A stretch of DNA of 64,000 nt from Phanerodontia chrysosporium (GCA_001910725.1 MJGA01000038.1:1-64000); one strand, 5' to 3'; shown: positions 10,831-23,668, counted from the stretch's first letter. Program-made: numbers and translations. Notes: generated by a model from the letters alone, not told the origin.

Positions 10831-13187
10831 TGATGGAACAGTCCAGTGCGCGCTCGAGTGTAAGTTGAACAGATGCGTCGTGCTCAAAGGAATTTTGATG
10901 TGCTCTTGTTCTGGAGAGGACGCGTGGCTCCGTCTCTGGCTGAAACCGGGCTGCAGGGCTGCGGCGACATGAGACCCCGCGCCGGCGCGTCTGGCAGCTC
11001 GCGAATTGCTACAGGCGGACACGGCATGCGCCTCGTCTGATCGCTCTGTAAGAGACGGCGGAGAGTCCTCCTGGCGACCCTCGCTGCAACCCCCGCAGCG
11101 CTCCTCCTGCCCGGCGACTGTGGCGGCCGCTCCTGCGCTCGAAGACGCACGCTTGCCCGCGGCCGGGGCCGCTGCGCTTCGTCCGCTGCGCCCGTGGCGT
11201 GATGCATCTGTCTCACCGGTTCCCGAGGAGCCCGTACGCGCGGGTGTCGACGACTCGGGGGGCGGTCTACGGCCGTGGAGTGCGGACGGTAGCGACCAAC
11301 GCATCGCGGGCAAGGACGCCAGCCCGCCAGAGTCTTTTTTTATTTTTTTTATTGCGCTGGGCCCGCCGCCGTTGCTGCAGGATTGGCAAGTCGACGGCCC
11401 TGACGCGGTGGCACGGCTGCACCGCTGGCGCGATGCTCAAGCAGGGCCTTTGCTCTGTCGGGGGCAGTTGCGCCTGCTGCGACGCCTGCAGGTCGCCCGA
11501 TCGGGACGGCGCTTGGAGGCGTACGAGGAAGCTTCGTGTAAGGGAGGAGGAACTTCCCGCCGGGATGTGCACTTGCTGCCCGCTGCATCAACCCAAGCAC
11601 GCGCACGGGGCGCCGGCGGCGCAGAGGTCGCCGATTGTACGCTTCCGGGGCACGCGCAGCAGCGCGGGGCCTGTAGTCGGTGTCTTGGGGCTGGCTGCCC
11701 GTTTGGGTGCGCGCGGTGGGCCACGGCGCGCGTCGTCGCGGCAGCCTGCGTGATGGCCTCGCTGCTGCACCACCGTCCAGGATGCGCGCCCTCCCGCGTC
11801 GCGCGATGCGCACCCCGGGCCCGCCGCGCACGCCCCCCGCTGGGGCCCGTGCTGCCCGAGGACGGGCACGGGAGCTCGCCCACGCGCGGGGAGAGGCTGC
11901 GCGTGTGGGAGCGCAGGCCGTGCGCGCCACCTACGCAGGGCGTGACGCGGGCGTACGGCGGACGGCGCAGGTGCGCTGTCGCCATGTCTGCAGTGGCCCC
12001 TCGGCACAGCGCGGGGGGTGGCGGGCGCCCGGGCAGGGCCGCGCAGATGTTCGCTCGGTGGGGGGGCCGCGGTTCCATTGCACTGCAAAAAGCCTCGCAG
12101 ACACGCCGCGCGCCTGCGTCAAGCCCAAGGTTCCTAAGGCGTACGTGCGGCACTGGGCGCCCAGCCCCGGCCGTTGCCCCTGCGCAGGAGCTCTCCCGCG
12201 ACGAGGGCCTGTGTGCTGATTGACTTTCCGCGCGCGGGGCCCTCTCTGCGCGAAGCCCGGCGGACCCTGATGACAGAGGGAGCGGGCGGGGAGGGCGCAG
12301 CCACACCCCCCCCCCCTCATGCCTGCGCGCGCGCGCTCTCTCGGCGAACGTAAAGGGCCTGGGACGCTGCGCCCCGATTCGCGGACAGTCAGAAACGTTC
12401 TGTCGCACACGCGCTAGCGCGGGGCTCGCATGCCGTCACCGTTCCCCGCACTCTGTCGGGCGTGCGTCCGCGCGCCGCGGGGGAGCACATGCGCCCGCAC
12501 GCGAGGACTCGGTGGCCGCGCATCCCCCTCTGCGGTGTCCCGGGCGGCGCACTGGCAGGACGGCGGCGAAGGGCACGCTCGCTCGCCCTTCGCGGGCGGT
12601 CCTCGCTGGGCCCAGCTATCGCACCGATATCGCAGCGCGCCCGCTCACAGCCGCTCACAGGGGGGTGTGTTCCTCCCCGCGCGCTGCGGGCGGCGGCGGC
12701 CATCAGGGCCATAGAGCGAAGCTTGCGCCGCGGCCTCGACCCGCGCGAAGCCGGCGAAGCGTCGAGCAGCCAGGGTCCCCGCGTCTCCCGGCGGCGCGCG
12801 CGCGCGCGCGGGGGGGTGCAGAGAGGGCATAAGTTAGGTCATGTTTTCTAATCGAAGCGGGTTGCCCGAGGCGCTATGGATGAGAAACAGGTGTGCAGAG
12901 ACAGGACAGCAAAGCGAGACGCGAGAGATCGGCGATCGATGGGACATGAAAAGAAAAGGGACCAGAGCAAGCACGGACAGAGAGAGAGAGAGGGGGGGGG
13001 ACATGGCATGGTGTCATATACACGTAGTTGTTACCCGCAAAGCCCAAGAGAAACCAAGAAAAACGTGGTGTACAATGCGACCGACGAAACCAAGAGACAC
13101 AGCGTGCATGGCAAGGGGGGGGGGAGGGTATCGGGTCTCACGAGGCGGACCCATCGTCCGAGAGATCACGCGGAGGCGCGACGCAGC
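10831..13187. other. GC-rich gene-empty block
   Basis: Very GC-rich, CpG-dense sequence from the Ski8 stop to the stop of the zinc-finger gene. Long frames occur on both strands (405 and 323 codons), but the translations are Arg/Ala/Pro/Gly mixtures with no motif. A lone AT run (tttttttatttttttttattg) sits at about 11334. Homopolymer and dinucleotide tracts cluster at the right: C11-13 near 12307, (GC)n at about 12797-12811, (AG)n followed by G10 at about 12979-12999, and G9 near 13111. Confidence 0.6.
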
Positions 13188-14936
13188 TCAGACCGCGAGG
13201 CTGCTCCTGCGGTACAGCTGGTGCTCGGGGCGCCACGTATTCGAGCCGTGCGAGCCGTTCGCGGAGAGCGCCGAGTACGACGAGTACGGGTACTGCATCT
13301 GGCCGTCGTGCGCGTGCTGCGGCTGCTGCTGCTGCTGCTGCGGCGGCGGCGGCGGGGCGGGCGCGTCGGGCACGGCGTAGTGCTGGGGCGCCATGCTTGT
13401 CGCGCTCGAGAGCGCAGGGAGGGACGGGACGGACGCGCCGCCGCCGCCGCCGCCGCGGACGAGGCGGTCCGTCTGGATCGGCGCGAGGTGCACGGGCGGC
13501 GAGGCTGCGCGCGCGTGCGACGTCGACGCGTGCGGCGCGGCGTAGCCCTGTGCACTGTACGGCGCGTACGGCGGCGGGTACGAGCAGTGCGCGTCGGACG
13601 CGCCGTCGAGCGCGCCCGCGGCGTACACGCCGACGGAGACGCCGCCGGAGCTGTACGAGCTGCCGCCGCTGCTGCCGCTGCCGCCGGGGTACGTGTGCGA
13701 GTAGCCCGAGGCGTAGCTGCCCGTGGCGTGGCCGGGCGAGGTGGACATCTGCGACGTCGTCGTGTGCGAGAGCGAGGACACGCGGGTGCGCGCTGCAGAG
13801 GGAGAGAGAGAGAGGTCAGCAAACCGGGGCGCGGCGGGGAGCATCAAGGTGCGACGTACTCGGGGACGGCGCGTACTTGCCCAGCGCGGACGGCGACGCG
13901 CCGTGGTGCTGGTGGTGCTGGTGGTGGGCGCTGTACTGGCCGTAGTAGGGCGTCGTGGGCGAGACGGGCTGGCTGTGCGCGCCGTACTGGCTGCCCGAGC
14001 TCGACGCGGGCGACGGCGGCTGCTCGCGCTCGTCGTAGAAGGACGTGTCGGCCTTGACGGCGCCGTAGCGCGCGCCGTCCTGCCAGTGCGCCTGCGGGGC
14101 GTACGCGAGCTCGGGCGACGGCGCGGCCTTGCTCGCCGGGTGCAGCGCGCCGCCGGCGCCGGCGCCGCCGAGGGCGTACTGCGGGGCCTGCACGAGCTCG
14201 GGCGTGCTGCGCGCCGAGGACGAGACGCTCTGGGACGTGTACGCGTGCTCGAGCGGCGGCGGCGTGTCGGGCGGCTCCGGCACGGACGCGGGCTGCGCGG
14301 CGGGGTGCCCGTCGACGGCGGACGCGAGCGCGAGCGGCGGCGTGCAGCTGGAGGAGCGGCTCCGCGAGCGGCCGTGCGTCGTGCCCGCGGAGGACGGGGT
14401 CTGGGAGAGGCGCGCCTGGCGGGACATGGCTGCGCGGGTGGCCGTGCCCGAGGTGCGGCGCGAGCCTGGCGAGAGGTGGATCCGGTAGCTGTGCGCGCAT
14501 CTGGTTAGCACGGCGGTGACGGGCTAGTGTGTGGCAGGCGACGCCAGGCAACGGCGATGGTTGCCATTCGCGTGCCCGCGCAAGGACGGCGAGGACAATT
14601 CTCGCTCCGGGAGAACACAGCGAAGGCGGAGAGGCGCCCGCGTAAGCTCAGCGGGCGCCTGGCGGGAGACACAAAGGGACAACGGGGTAGTACGCACTGT
14701 TGCTGGAGATTGTCCTGCCTCGAGCATCGCGTCTCGCAGCCGGGGAAGGGGCACTTGTGGTTGCGCTCGCCGGTGTGCACACGGGTGTGGCGTGCGAGGT
14801 GGCCGCTCGTGGTGAAGCTGCGCTCGCACTGGTTGCAGACGTACCGGCGGCGGCTCGAGGGCGAGGGCTGGGCAGAGGCTGGAGGAGTGTACATCGTCTG
14901 TCGCTTAAGGGAGGGGGAAGAGGTCGAGGTCGACAT
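13188..14936 (-). CDS. C2H2 zinc-finger transcription factor, Nrg1-like
   Basis: Predicted nuclear DNA-binding regulator. Three exons (14936-14698, 14488-13860, 13792-13188) join in frame to 490 residues. Two adjacent C2H2 fingers lie near the N-terminus: YVCNQCERSFTTSGHLARH (C34, C37, H50, H54) and a second with C62, C67, H80, H84 containing SRQDNLQQHYRIH, split by the first intron within the final zinc-ligand region. The FTTSGHLARH and RQDN words resemble yeast Nrg1/Nrg2 repressors of glucose- and stress-regulated genes. The rest is low complexity: Ser/Pro/Tyr-rich, a His/Gln patch (HHQHHQHH), Gly runs and a PPPPPPQQQQQQPQH stretch near the C-terminus. The family call rests on the fingers only; targets are unknown. 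Confidence 0.85.
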
Positions 14937-17900
14937 TGATAGGCCAGGGTCGGGTATAAGAAGGGTCCGTCGAGGAGGAAGGAGGAGTGGTAAATGAAGG
15001 GAAATACAAGATTCGAGGGAGATCGGTCGGATCCTGCCTATGCAGGTAGGCGAGCCTGTGCCGAGTTTATCTAGCCAGGTTTTCTGGATGTGATGGAGAG
15101 GATCGCCCAGATATGGTCTAGGGCAGCGAGGGGGGGGGGACTGAAAGAGAACCTGCGAAGCTGCTTTATCCCGCGCTGGCTCCGTGCCCTCACCTTTTCC
15201 GCGGTCGCACGGTCCTCACCGGACGGATGCTGGGCGCCAGGACAGGCCTCGGCGCCTTGCAGCGCGTCTCTCGCCGTGGTTCCTGCTGCTGCCCAGAGCC
15301 CAACAGGAAATCGAGAAGGCGCTGAAATGAAACACGGCCCCGTTGGGAGATATCTGGCAGCCCCGTCCATGGCGTGGCTGCCCGCGCGGAGCAGAGCACA
15401 AGCACAAGCACGCCTCGCCTCGCCTGCCCGTCGTGGCTGCACCGTCACGCACGACGGCGGGCGCCCTCGCCGTGGGTGCGGCTGGGCCAACTATCGCTCG
15501 CCATCGTCGCGGCAGCCCCCGACGGTGTTCTCTCACAGGACAAGCGCGTGGCGTCATGCCAGCCGTGTGTGTGTGCTGTGCGCGCGCATCTCAGATCCCG
15601 CTGACAATTGAAAGTCGCTGGGACACGCCCCCGCCCTTGTTCCTCTCCCTCGCCCCCCACCCCGTCAGGCGCCCGCCGTCCACCGACGTGCCCACCATCA
15701 CGTCTCGCCCCAGCCGAGCTGCCTGATGGCTCGGCACGGAGAGCCCGTCGTTACGTGACGGCGAGCCCCGCTGCCGGGGCTGGTCGTGCTAGCCGCATCC
15801 GGGCGCCGCGTGCGCTCGCCGTCGAGCGGGACATGCGCCAGACGCGGCCGCGGAGCGCAGCGGGCGAGGAGCTGTCGCTCCGCCGCGAGGCCAGGGGACG
15901 CTGCTGCCTGGCAGAGAGACCGCCTCGTGACGGCGTTCGAAAACTCCGCGTGCGGCTGCCGACGTGCATGTTGTATATATGTGGTTAATCGGCTGGCCCG
16001 TCGTCAAAGCATCGCGGATCATCAGCCCAGAGATGACGTGCCTGAGAACGCACTCCAGAGAGACCCCGGTCTCGCCGCGCACAGCAGCTGCGCGGGTGCG
16101 GGAGCACCGTCGGTGCGGCGCCAGCCTGGCGACGAGGGGGTTCGACTCGGAACGGCTGGAGAGTCCAGCCAGCGGCGCCAGCACCGCGTCGCGAGCAGAG
16201 TGCTTTGACAGTGGGCAGATGTTGGGCTGGTGCCATCCCGGGCACAGCGCAGGTCGGACGGGCTGCTCGCCCTGGTGCACATCTAGATGCCCCCGCTCGG
16301 GAACGGTCGATCTGCGGTGGCGAGAAGCTGCCGCGTAGCGTCATCGCGCGTCGCGGATGCTGTAGATGGGGGCACTCTGCGTTCGCGTATCAGCATGCAT
16401 AGCAAGAGTGCTCAATTTTGATATCGGTGGAATGGAACAAGAGTCTGGAAGGATGCCGTGACATACGCCGGTGGAGGCCAACATATACTGTACGTGTGAG
16501 ACAGGACCCGCCATCATTGATGGGATCCTTGACTGGCGCCCGCGGCCGTCGCCGTGATGCGGGCCTCGCCTCGCGTCTTGCCGCGAACGCAGTTTACCTC
16601 TGCCTCCTCGCCGCCAGGGTGATCACCCACCCCCCGCCTTTTGGCGCGAGCATATCACCCAGGGTTTCCGAACAGCGTGCCTGGTTACAGGCCGCTGCGC
16701 TGTGCGAGTTCGCCGCTGCCGCCTGCGGTGCTGCACGAGACGACGAGACGAGTCCCCGTCGAACCCCACCGTCGTCCATGTCTAGAACTCAAATGCAGCA
16801 ATCAAACGCGCGCAGGAGAACCTTATCGGCTCTCGTCATATCACACTCGCCCCGCCGCAAAGACGGCCCTCCATAGGCTTGTCTCTGCATCCCCAGACTC
16901 GGGACCATCATTGGATGGGCGCATTATCTTCGCCGCTGCAGGCGCTCCCCCTAGCACGACCCGTCCGCTGCATTCAACAGACCCGCCTGGCCCATCCCCC
17001 ACGCAACGCTGATTCGCCAGCACCACTGGCTATTTCGTCTGCCGCTCCTTGCATCATCGATAGACGGACGAGCTGCCCGCCACCGCCCAACCAATCAGCG
17101 CCGCACTGATGCACCCAGCACACACCCCAGAACTCTCTTCATTCTCCAGCTGGTCTCATGCCCCGCGCGCACTACGCCTCTGCAATGAATCGCCTCCAGC
17201 CTAGGCGCGCGCGCGCGCGCGCGAGCCTCGGCCTGCCTGCTGCCGGCCCCCTCCTCTGCTCCATATCGCGGCCGCTCTCGCACGCCATGTTGTGCGATCC
17301 CTGGGCGATCGACGCTGCGCAGAGGCCGGGCGGTCGATCTGCAGGGAACACACGGTACCTCGGCTGTCGTATGCCTGCCTGGCAGATGTCGCGCTGCCAA
17401 AGGCTCCGTGGACACACACACACTGCTTTGCGTTCCTGGCGAGCCGTCCGTCGATAGCCCTCTGGCCCGACAACGTTGGTGGGAGGGGCTGGGTTACCAA
17501 TCGGGTATGATTGCGCGCATGACGACTTGTCGCTCTCCCCCATCGGGCAGGCCGTGCAGACACTGCCTCCGAAGACTGCCCGAGCGATGTCCGCGTGATC
17601 CTCGACGGTAGCACGCGCTTCGCAGCCCCGGGCGCGTGCAGGAGCGTGCCGCGGCACTCTGGTGCGCTGCGCCCCGCAGCGTGCTCGTCCAGTGCGACGG
17701 GAAGCGTGCAGGCTCGCGGAGAAGGCCCAGCCACCGCCTGCGATGGCGGGCGGGGGTGCGTATCGTCGATCTGTCAGGCCGATGCATGGCTGAGGGAAGA
17801 ACGCTTTTCGCAGCGAGAGCGAGCGCCCGGCGCGCATTCAGTCCTCCAGCGGCGTGCAGAGGCAAAAGACGAGACGGCCCGGCGGGCTGCCTCTGCCAAA

Positions 17901-20900
17901 CTTGCGCACGGGCGCGGCAGGCGCTGCCATCACGCGAATCCCTCTGACGGACGCAAACCTTGCGCCCCCTTGGGGCTGTCATGGTGACCCCACGCCGCGC
18001 GTCCCCCCCCGGCCGATCCCATGCGGACGCGCACCGCGCAAGGGTCCGCACAGGGCGCGAGCCCCACGCTGGGCACGGGGCGGCGGCGGCGGCGCGCGCG
18101 GGCGGCTGGCGCCAGCGGGGCGTGGCGTGCTGCTGCAGCCTTTGCGCCAGGCTTCCCACGTCGCGGGCGTTCTGATCGCGCAAGAGCCTGATAGTCCGCC
18201 CACGGGGCTCGGACGTGTCGCGCCGGGCGCGCGCAAAGCCTCCCAAGTTACCAGCGGCGAGGCGCGCTGGGGGCTCGGTTGTATGTCTTTGCTTACGTCC
18301 CCGGGCCCAGTACGCTCTGCGTCCGCGCCACTGCGCGTGATCTCCGGCGGCCGACGGTGTGCCCCCCTCCACGCGCGATCGCGCGCCGTTGCGAGATCGC
18401 GGCGCAGTGCAGACGGGCCTGCGTGATGGGCAGCATTGCCGTCAGCAGCCTCGCGCCACCGCCCACACCCGCTCTTGTCGTGCACGCACGCGCATCGGTG
18501 CCTTTTTCCGCTGCGGGGCTCTAGGGGGGAGAGCGCAGTGCGCCGCACCGGTGCTGCGAGGCGCACGCACGAACACCCGCGTGCTGCGCTCGACGGTGGT
18601 GCATCGCGGGATGGCCCGCGTGGGCATGCGGGGCGCGGCGTGACTGAGGCCCCGGCTCTCGCTGCTCAGGGTCCCTGATCCCACTCCCTCTCTCTCTCTT
18701 TGCGTGCGCGCATCGGCTGCCGCCACACCACAGGGACCTACAAATCATTCGCGGCTAGTCTCGGGCGCACCCCCTGTGGCCTGCCGGCCGCGTCGGCAGG
18801 CCCTGTCGTGCCGCGTCCGCCAGCCCGACGACCCCATTGCGCCGGCCGCGGGGGGCGGGGGGCTTCGACCGCGAGGTCGGGTGCGCCGTGCAGCGCCGCG
18901 AGGGACACCGCGGGGGGCGCGCGCCGCGGCGGACTGGGGCCGGGCGGGGGAGGGGGGGGGGCTGCAGCGAGTTGCAGGCCGCGCAGAGCCCCCGCAAGTT
19001 CCCGGGTGCGCTGCGAGCGCACCGGGGCGAGGGGGGTTGCATCACACGGTGATTGCCTTTCGCCCCGCTGCTCGCCACGTCTGAATACGCACTGATAAAG
19101 CACCGCCCCGCAGGATGCGCGTGCAATGTGCAGTCCACGCACGCGCGCTGTGCAGGCGCATGCGCTCGCCACCGCGCGGCGGCGGCGGCAGCGGCGGCGC
19201 ACCCCCGATGCGTACGTGTGCGCAGCGAAGGACAGAGGCGCGCACCCCCCTGTTCGCGGGGGCGATACGGTGGCGTGTGCGCGCAGGCGCGTGTGTTTGG
19301 CTCGGGATAGGAGTACTGGCGTTTTGGCGTGGCCAGCCGCGCGTGGCGGGGTGGGTGCTGCGATAGCGTGGCGAAGGCGGCCGGCGTGTGTGTGCGTGTG
19401 TGTGTGTGCACGCGCGCGGACGTCGCAGACGAACGTGGTGGGAGGACGAGGAGGGGGGCCCCCCACGCCCGCGCGGGCGCCCGCGCCCACCCTCGCGCGA
19501 CCCTGAGCGAACCGCCAGTCCGTGAAGCTTCGCGGCGGCGACAGCGCGGCGCAGGCTGCTGCATTGACGTGCGCGCCGGGCGCGTTGCAGGGAAAGCACT
19601 TGTTGTTGGTGGCGCAGGCACTGAATGGCCGTGCACTACGTAACGGCGGGATCAATGGGCGGCTCTGGCGGCACCGTGTAGCGAGACAAATAGGACGTGT
19701 TTGGGCATGTGCGCCCCCCCTGCTTGCTGCCCATCGTGGGCCATCGGCTCCGCGACCGTCAGGCCCACTGCCACAGATGTGCTGCAACGCCAGAAGCCCG
19801 TTTTGTCTCGGGAGAGAGTGACAGAACTCTGGCAAATCCGTTCTTCGATGAGGCGGGAAGTTAGCGGCCCAAAGTGCGCGCCGTGGGCCCAGCATCCTGC
19901 GAGCGTGCTTCCCTAACATGCATAAACTAATTTGCGGGCCCCCCTAGCAAGTGCAGCTCGACCTCGATATGCGTCCCAGCGTGCCAGAGTGCTCGACCCA
20001 TATCCGGAACGACTATCTGCCTGCTTCCCGCGCGTTATGAATGCGCGGCTAACTCTGGATCTGAACATGCCGGCTGTGCAGCAGTAGAGCACCCTGAGGA
20101 TCCCAAACGGGCGTACGGTGCAGATGCGATCTCCTGTTAACGTCTGGCGTTTTTGGCGTTCAGGGTTTGATTGCATGGGCCCGGGAGAAGTTGACATACG
20201 CACCAGGGCCTGGTCGAGGCGTCCCACGGCGCACCCACCAGGCTGCACTGCGACTCGGCGCACGTACGCGCTGCGGGTGGGAAGGCCGCGACGGGGCACG
20301 CACGCGCTGCGACCAAGGGGGGCCAGTGCGCCGGAAGCGTGGTCGCGAGCACCGGCGGCGGCGCACGTTCCGGGAGGCCCTGCCGTCCTCCGGGTCCCAG
20401 ACAGCGCGGACACGCGGACATGCGGGGCACAGTGCACCGGCAATTGCGCTGCAGGCAGCAGCGGTGGACAGGAGTACCCGCACAGACCCCCAGCGTGCGG
20501 CGTCATCTGACGCGCGGGTGGGTGCGAACGTGAGCGCAGCCGGTGCGTGCGGGGACACAACGTTGCAAGCAGTGCGGGCGTGCGCGATTTCTTCTCTCGC
20601 TGCTTCCCTTCCGGACGCAGACTCCTGGCGTTTTCCTCCGGAGCGGTCGGGAGATGCAGCTGAGATGAGAAGGAGGGAATCCCGGCGGTAGTGGGCTTCC
20701 TGCTACGCTGGTTTGCCATATACGAATGGCGAGTGCCAGTTGTTTTTGATACTTTCCATGTCGCACCGGTGGAGGGGAGCTGTCTCTACAAAGGGAGGGC
20801 TCAGTTCGTAGCAGGTTTTACTGATTGACGCTTACAAATCATGCTGTATCTCTTTCGGCTGCCGGGCACATTGTTGGCGCGACTGCCCTTGCCACATGAA

Positions 20901-21667
20901 TATGCGCAACCGCCCCAAATGTTGCACCATCAACGCGACGCATCGGATCCCTACGTTATCTGAGGACGTACAGCCGTGTGTTTCTTCGGATCCTCCTGCG
21001 TTTTCACGGTGGCAGGGTCGACGGGGCGAGACATCTGCAATCAGTGTCGACAGTCTGCAGGGCAAGGTCAGTTACGCTGTCTCAGCATCTGAGAAGTCGT
21101 TCATTACAGTCGACCCTATCTCGACACTCCGGCTCGCCTCGCAGTTGATACGAGGTGTGAGTCTAGCCCGGAGACGTCGGTAAGAGGGTAGACGCGGCGA
21201 CGATCTCTGAGTCGGAACCATCCAGAGACATTGTAGCCATCGAGGCGTAATGGGAGTGACGATCACGGAGAGTGCATCGTCGGCGGAAGACAAGCTCCAA
21301 GTCCACTGTCGCCTGAGAACGGGGCGCGCTAATTGTCGCTAAGAAGAGGTCAGTATCACGGCATGGAACGCCACAAATCCGAGATTATTCCCCGGTGCAA
21401 GTATGAGCGAGTACCGTATGTTTTATAGGCACAGCTAGGCATCTTGATATAGCGCACAGTGGCTCGCCGTCGTGAAGAAGACGTTCTGGCGAGACGGCAA
21501 CGGTTCAACTTCCAGACCTGCCATTTCAGGACAAGTCAGAGAATGCACGGTAAAGTCCACGTGAGAGATGCCGCACGTGGTCGAGCAGACGCCGGAGAGC
21601 GCGTTCAGGCGCTTCACGAGGTCGTCTGCGTCTTCATCCTCATTTCCCTGCTCCCGTGCTGCCGTCC
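14937..21667. other. 6.7-kb gene-empty stretch, mostly GC-rich
   Basis: No gene could be supported. Between about 15100 and 20700 the sequence is strongly GC-rich with many gcgcgc and tgtgtg words and frequent G or C tracts, for example at 18930-18962 and a (TG)n run at about 19385-19410. The longest frame (18738-19919, minus, 393 codons) translates to Arg/Ala/Pro/His-rich text with no domain. From about 20700 to 21667 composition returns to normal, and this part is likely the 5' region of the histone deacetylase gene. Confidence 0.55.
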
Positions 21668-23668
21668 ATGTCCAAAAGGCGTGTGGCGTACTACTATGAC
21701 CGTGAGTAGTACCACGGTGCTATTACATGCCCACAGCTTATGATCAAGCGTCCAGCCGACGTCGGAGCCTACACCTACGGGCTTGGGCATCCCATGAAGC
21801 CCCAGAGAATGCGGATCACACACGAGCTGGTTTCGGCGTACGGGATGTTGGATAAGATGCATGTTCTGGTATGCTTGCAATCACTCGACGCGGGCAATAC
21901 GGTGCTGATGCAATTAGAGAGCGAAACGAGCTACTGCTGAGGAAATGACGCGGTTTCATACCGACGAGTACATTCACTTTCTCTCAAAGGTCACACCCGA
22001 GACTGCAGAGGACCTTACATACCATGGGACACGCTGTGAGTGCTCCTGGTCCTACTCTGCGCACCTCATGGCTAAAGGTACCGTCACTACAAAGTCCTGG
22101 TGGGCGACGACAACCCGGCGTGGGATGGTTTGTTCGAGTTCTGTTCGCTATCTGCTGGGGGTTCAATAGGTGCGCCCACTAGCTATGTTCGTTCAATGTT
22201 TACCACTGACATTGAGTAGAGGCTGCAAGGCGGCTCACGTCTGGTGCTGCAGATATCGCTATCAACTGGGCGGGCGGCCTTCACCACGCGAAGAAGCGCG
22301 AAGCCTCGGGGTTTTGCTATGTGAATGACATAGTGCTCGGCATTCTCGAACTTCTTCGGGCATACCCTCGAGTTCTTTACATCGACATCGACTGTCATCA
22401 CGGAGACGGCGTCGAAGAAGCGTTCTACACCACCGACCGCGTTATGACCTGCTCCTTCCACAAGTTCGGCGAGTACTTCCCGGGAACCGGAACGCAGGAA
22501 GACCGAGGGCGCGGCAAGGGCAAGGGATACGCCATCAACATTCCGCTCAAGGACGGCATAACCGACGAAGCATACAAGAGCGTCTTCGAGCCCGTCATCA
22601 CGAAGATCAACGAGGTCTTCCGGCCGTCGGCGATCGTGTTACAGTGCGGCGCGGATTCTCTCGCCGGCGACAAGCTCGGGTGTTTCAATATCACGATGAA
22701 GGGGCACGCGAACTGCGTGCAGTTTGTGCGCAAGCTCGGGATCCCGTTCATGCTGCTCGGCGGAGGTGGCTATACGGTGAAGAACGTTGCGCGAACGTGG
22801 GCGTTCGAGACGGCGTGCGCGCTCGGGATTGAGGACAGCATTGACCCGAACATGCCGTGGAATGAATACTTCGAGTGGTTCGGACCGCGGTATCGGTTGG
22901 AGGTCGTCAAAAACAACATGGAGGACCTGAACACCAAGGACGGCTCGCTGGATCGGGTGCGGTGAGTGCGATAAGCGTAGCTCCGTCCATGAATGCAACT
23001 CTAACTCGAGCGCATGCAGGGAGACCGCACTAAAGCATCTGTCTGAATTGCGGCCAGCGCCATCTGTCGGCCTGCAAGATGTGCCTCGCGAGAGTGTCGG
23101 CGAGCACCTTGGATTTTCATCTCAGGAACTGCCAAAGACAGATGATTTGGATGAGCGGCTAGCCCGTACGTAAAGCTATTCGCATTGCACGCCTCCGCGC
23201 TAACCTTCCGCCACAGAGCACATGCGCTTCGTGTACCAGCTGCATGAGCCCCCGACGTCCGACGAGTCGGACGAAGCAGAGTCCGAGTCAGATGACTCCT
23301 CGTCGAGCAAACGCATTAACCGATCCTCCCGACGCATTCGCTCGGGCAAACAGCGCATGAGTATCATGACCAACCAGCCGCTGAACGCCGCGCGCCTCGG
23401 CGAGCACGGACACGAAGACTTTGGCTGCGGCTGGCACCCGGGCGAGGCCACCGGCATGGCGAGGTCTGCCACGGCGAAGCGGCGGTTCTTCCAGAGCGCA
23501 GCGCACTGGGACGACAGGATGCAGCGGGTGCTGGTGTCGAACGAGGGCCTGGCGATGCCTCGGGTGAGTGTCGCGGAGATGATGGAGATGGGCGGGCGCA
23601 CGGGCGACCACGACGGCTCCGAGCCCGACGACGAGATGGACATTGACGAAGAGGAGGGTGAGAGCTGA
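21668..23668 (+). CDS. RPD3: Class I histone deacetylase, Rpd3-type
   Basis: Zn-dependent lysine deacetylase, catalytic subunit of Sin3-type corepressor complexes in the nucleus. Seven exons (21668-21701, 21756-21868, 21918-22035, 22095-22169, 22220-22961, 23020-23165, 23217-23668) join to exactly 559 residues. The start [20 protein letters not shown] and [16 protein letters not shown] are Rpd3-like. The active site is intact: [19 protein letters not shown] (tandem His), [15 protein letters not shown] (metal-binding Asp and His), [16 protein letters not shown] and [14 protein letters not shown]. The C-terminal tail is acidic and Ser-rich ([17 protein letters not shown]), then basic. The loop [14 protein letters not shown] is slightly unusual. 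Rpd3 is preferred over Hos2 because of the N-terminal block. Confidence 0.93.

Noticed and set aside
11006..12223. 405-codon plus-strand frame
   Set aside because: Same reason: GC-rich block, competing long frames on both strands over the same bases, no recognisable protein.
12876..14057. 393-codon plus-strand frame, Arg/Ala-rich
   Set aside because: Antisense to the C2H2 zinc-finger gene, which has motifs and consistent splicing; this frame has none.
18738..19919. 393-codon minus-strand frame
   Set aside because: Explained by the scarcity of stops in GC-rich sequence; low-complexity Arg/Ala/Pro/His translation with no domain or splice support.
22036..22094. Apparent loss of frame in HDAC exon 4
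   Set aside because: Choosing the acceptor ...ctacaaag before TCCTGGTGGGCGAC restores [10 protein letters not shown] and an intact 559-aa protein.
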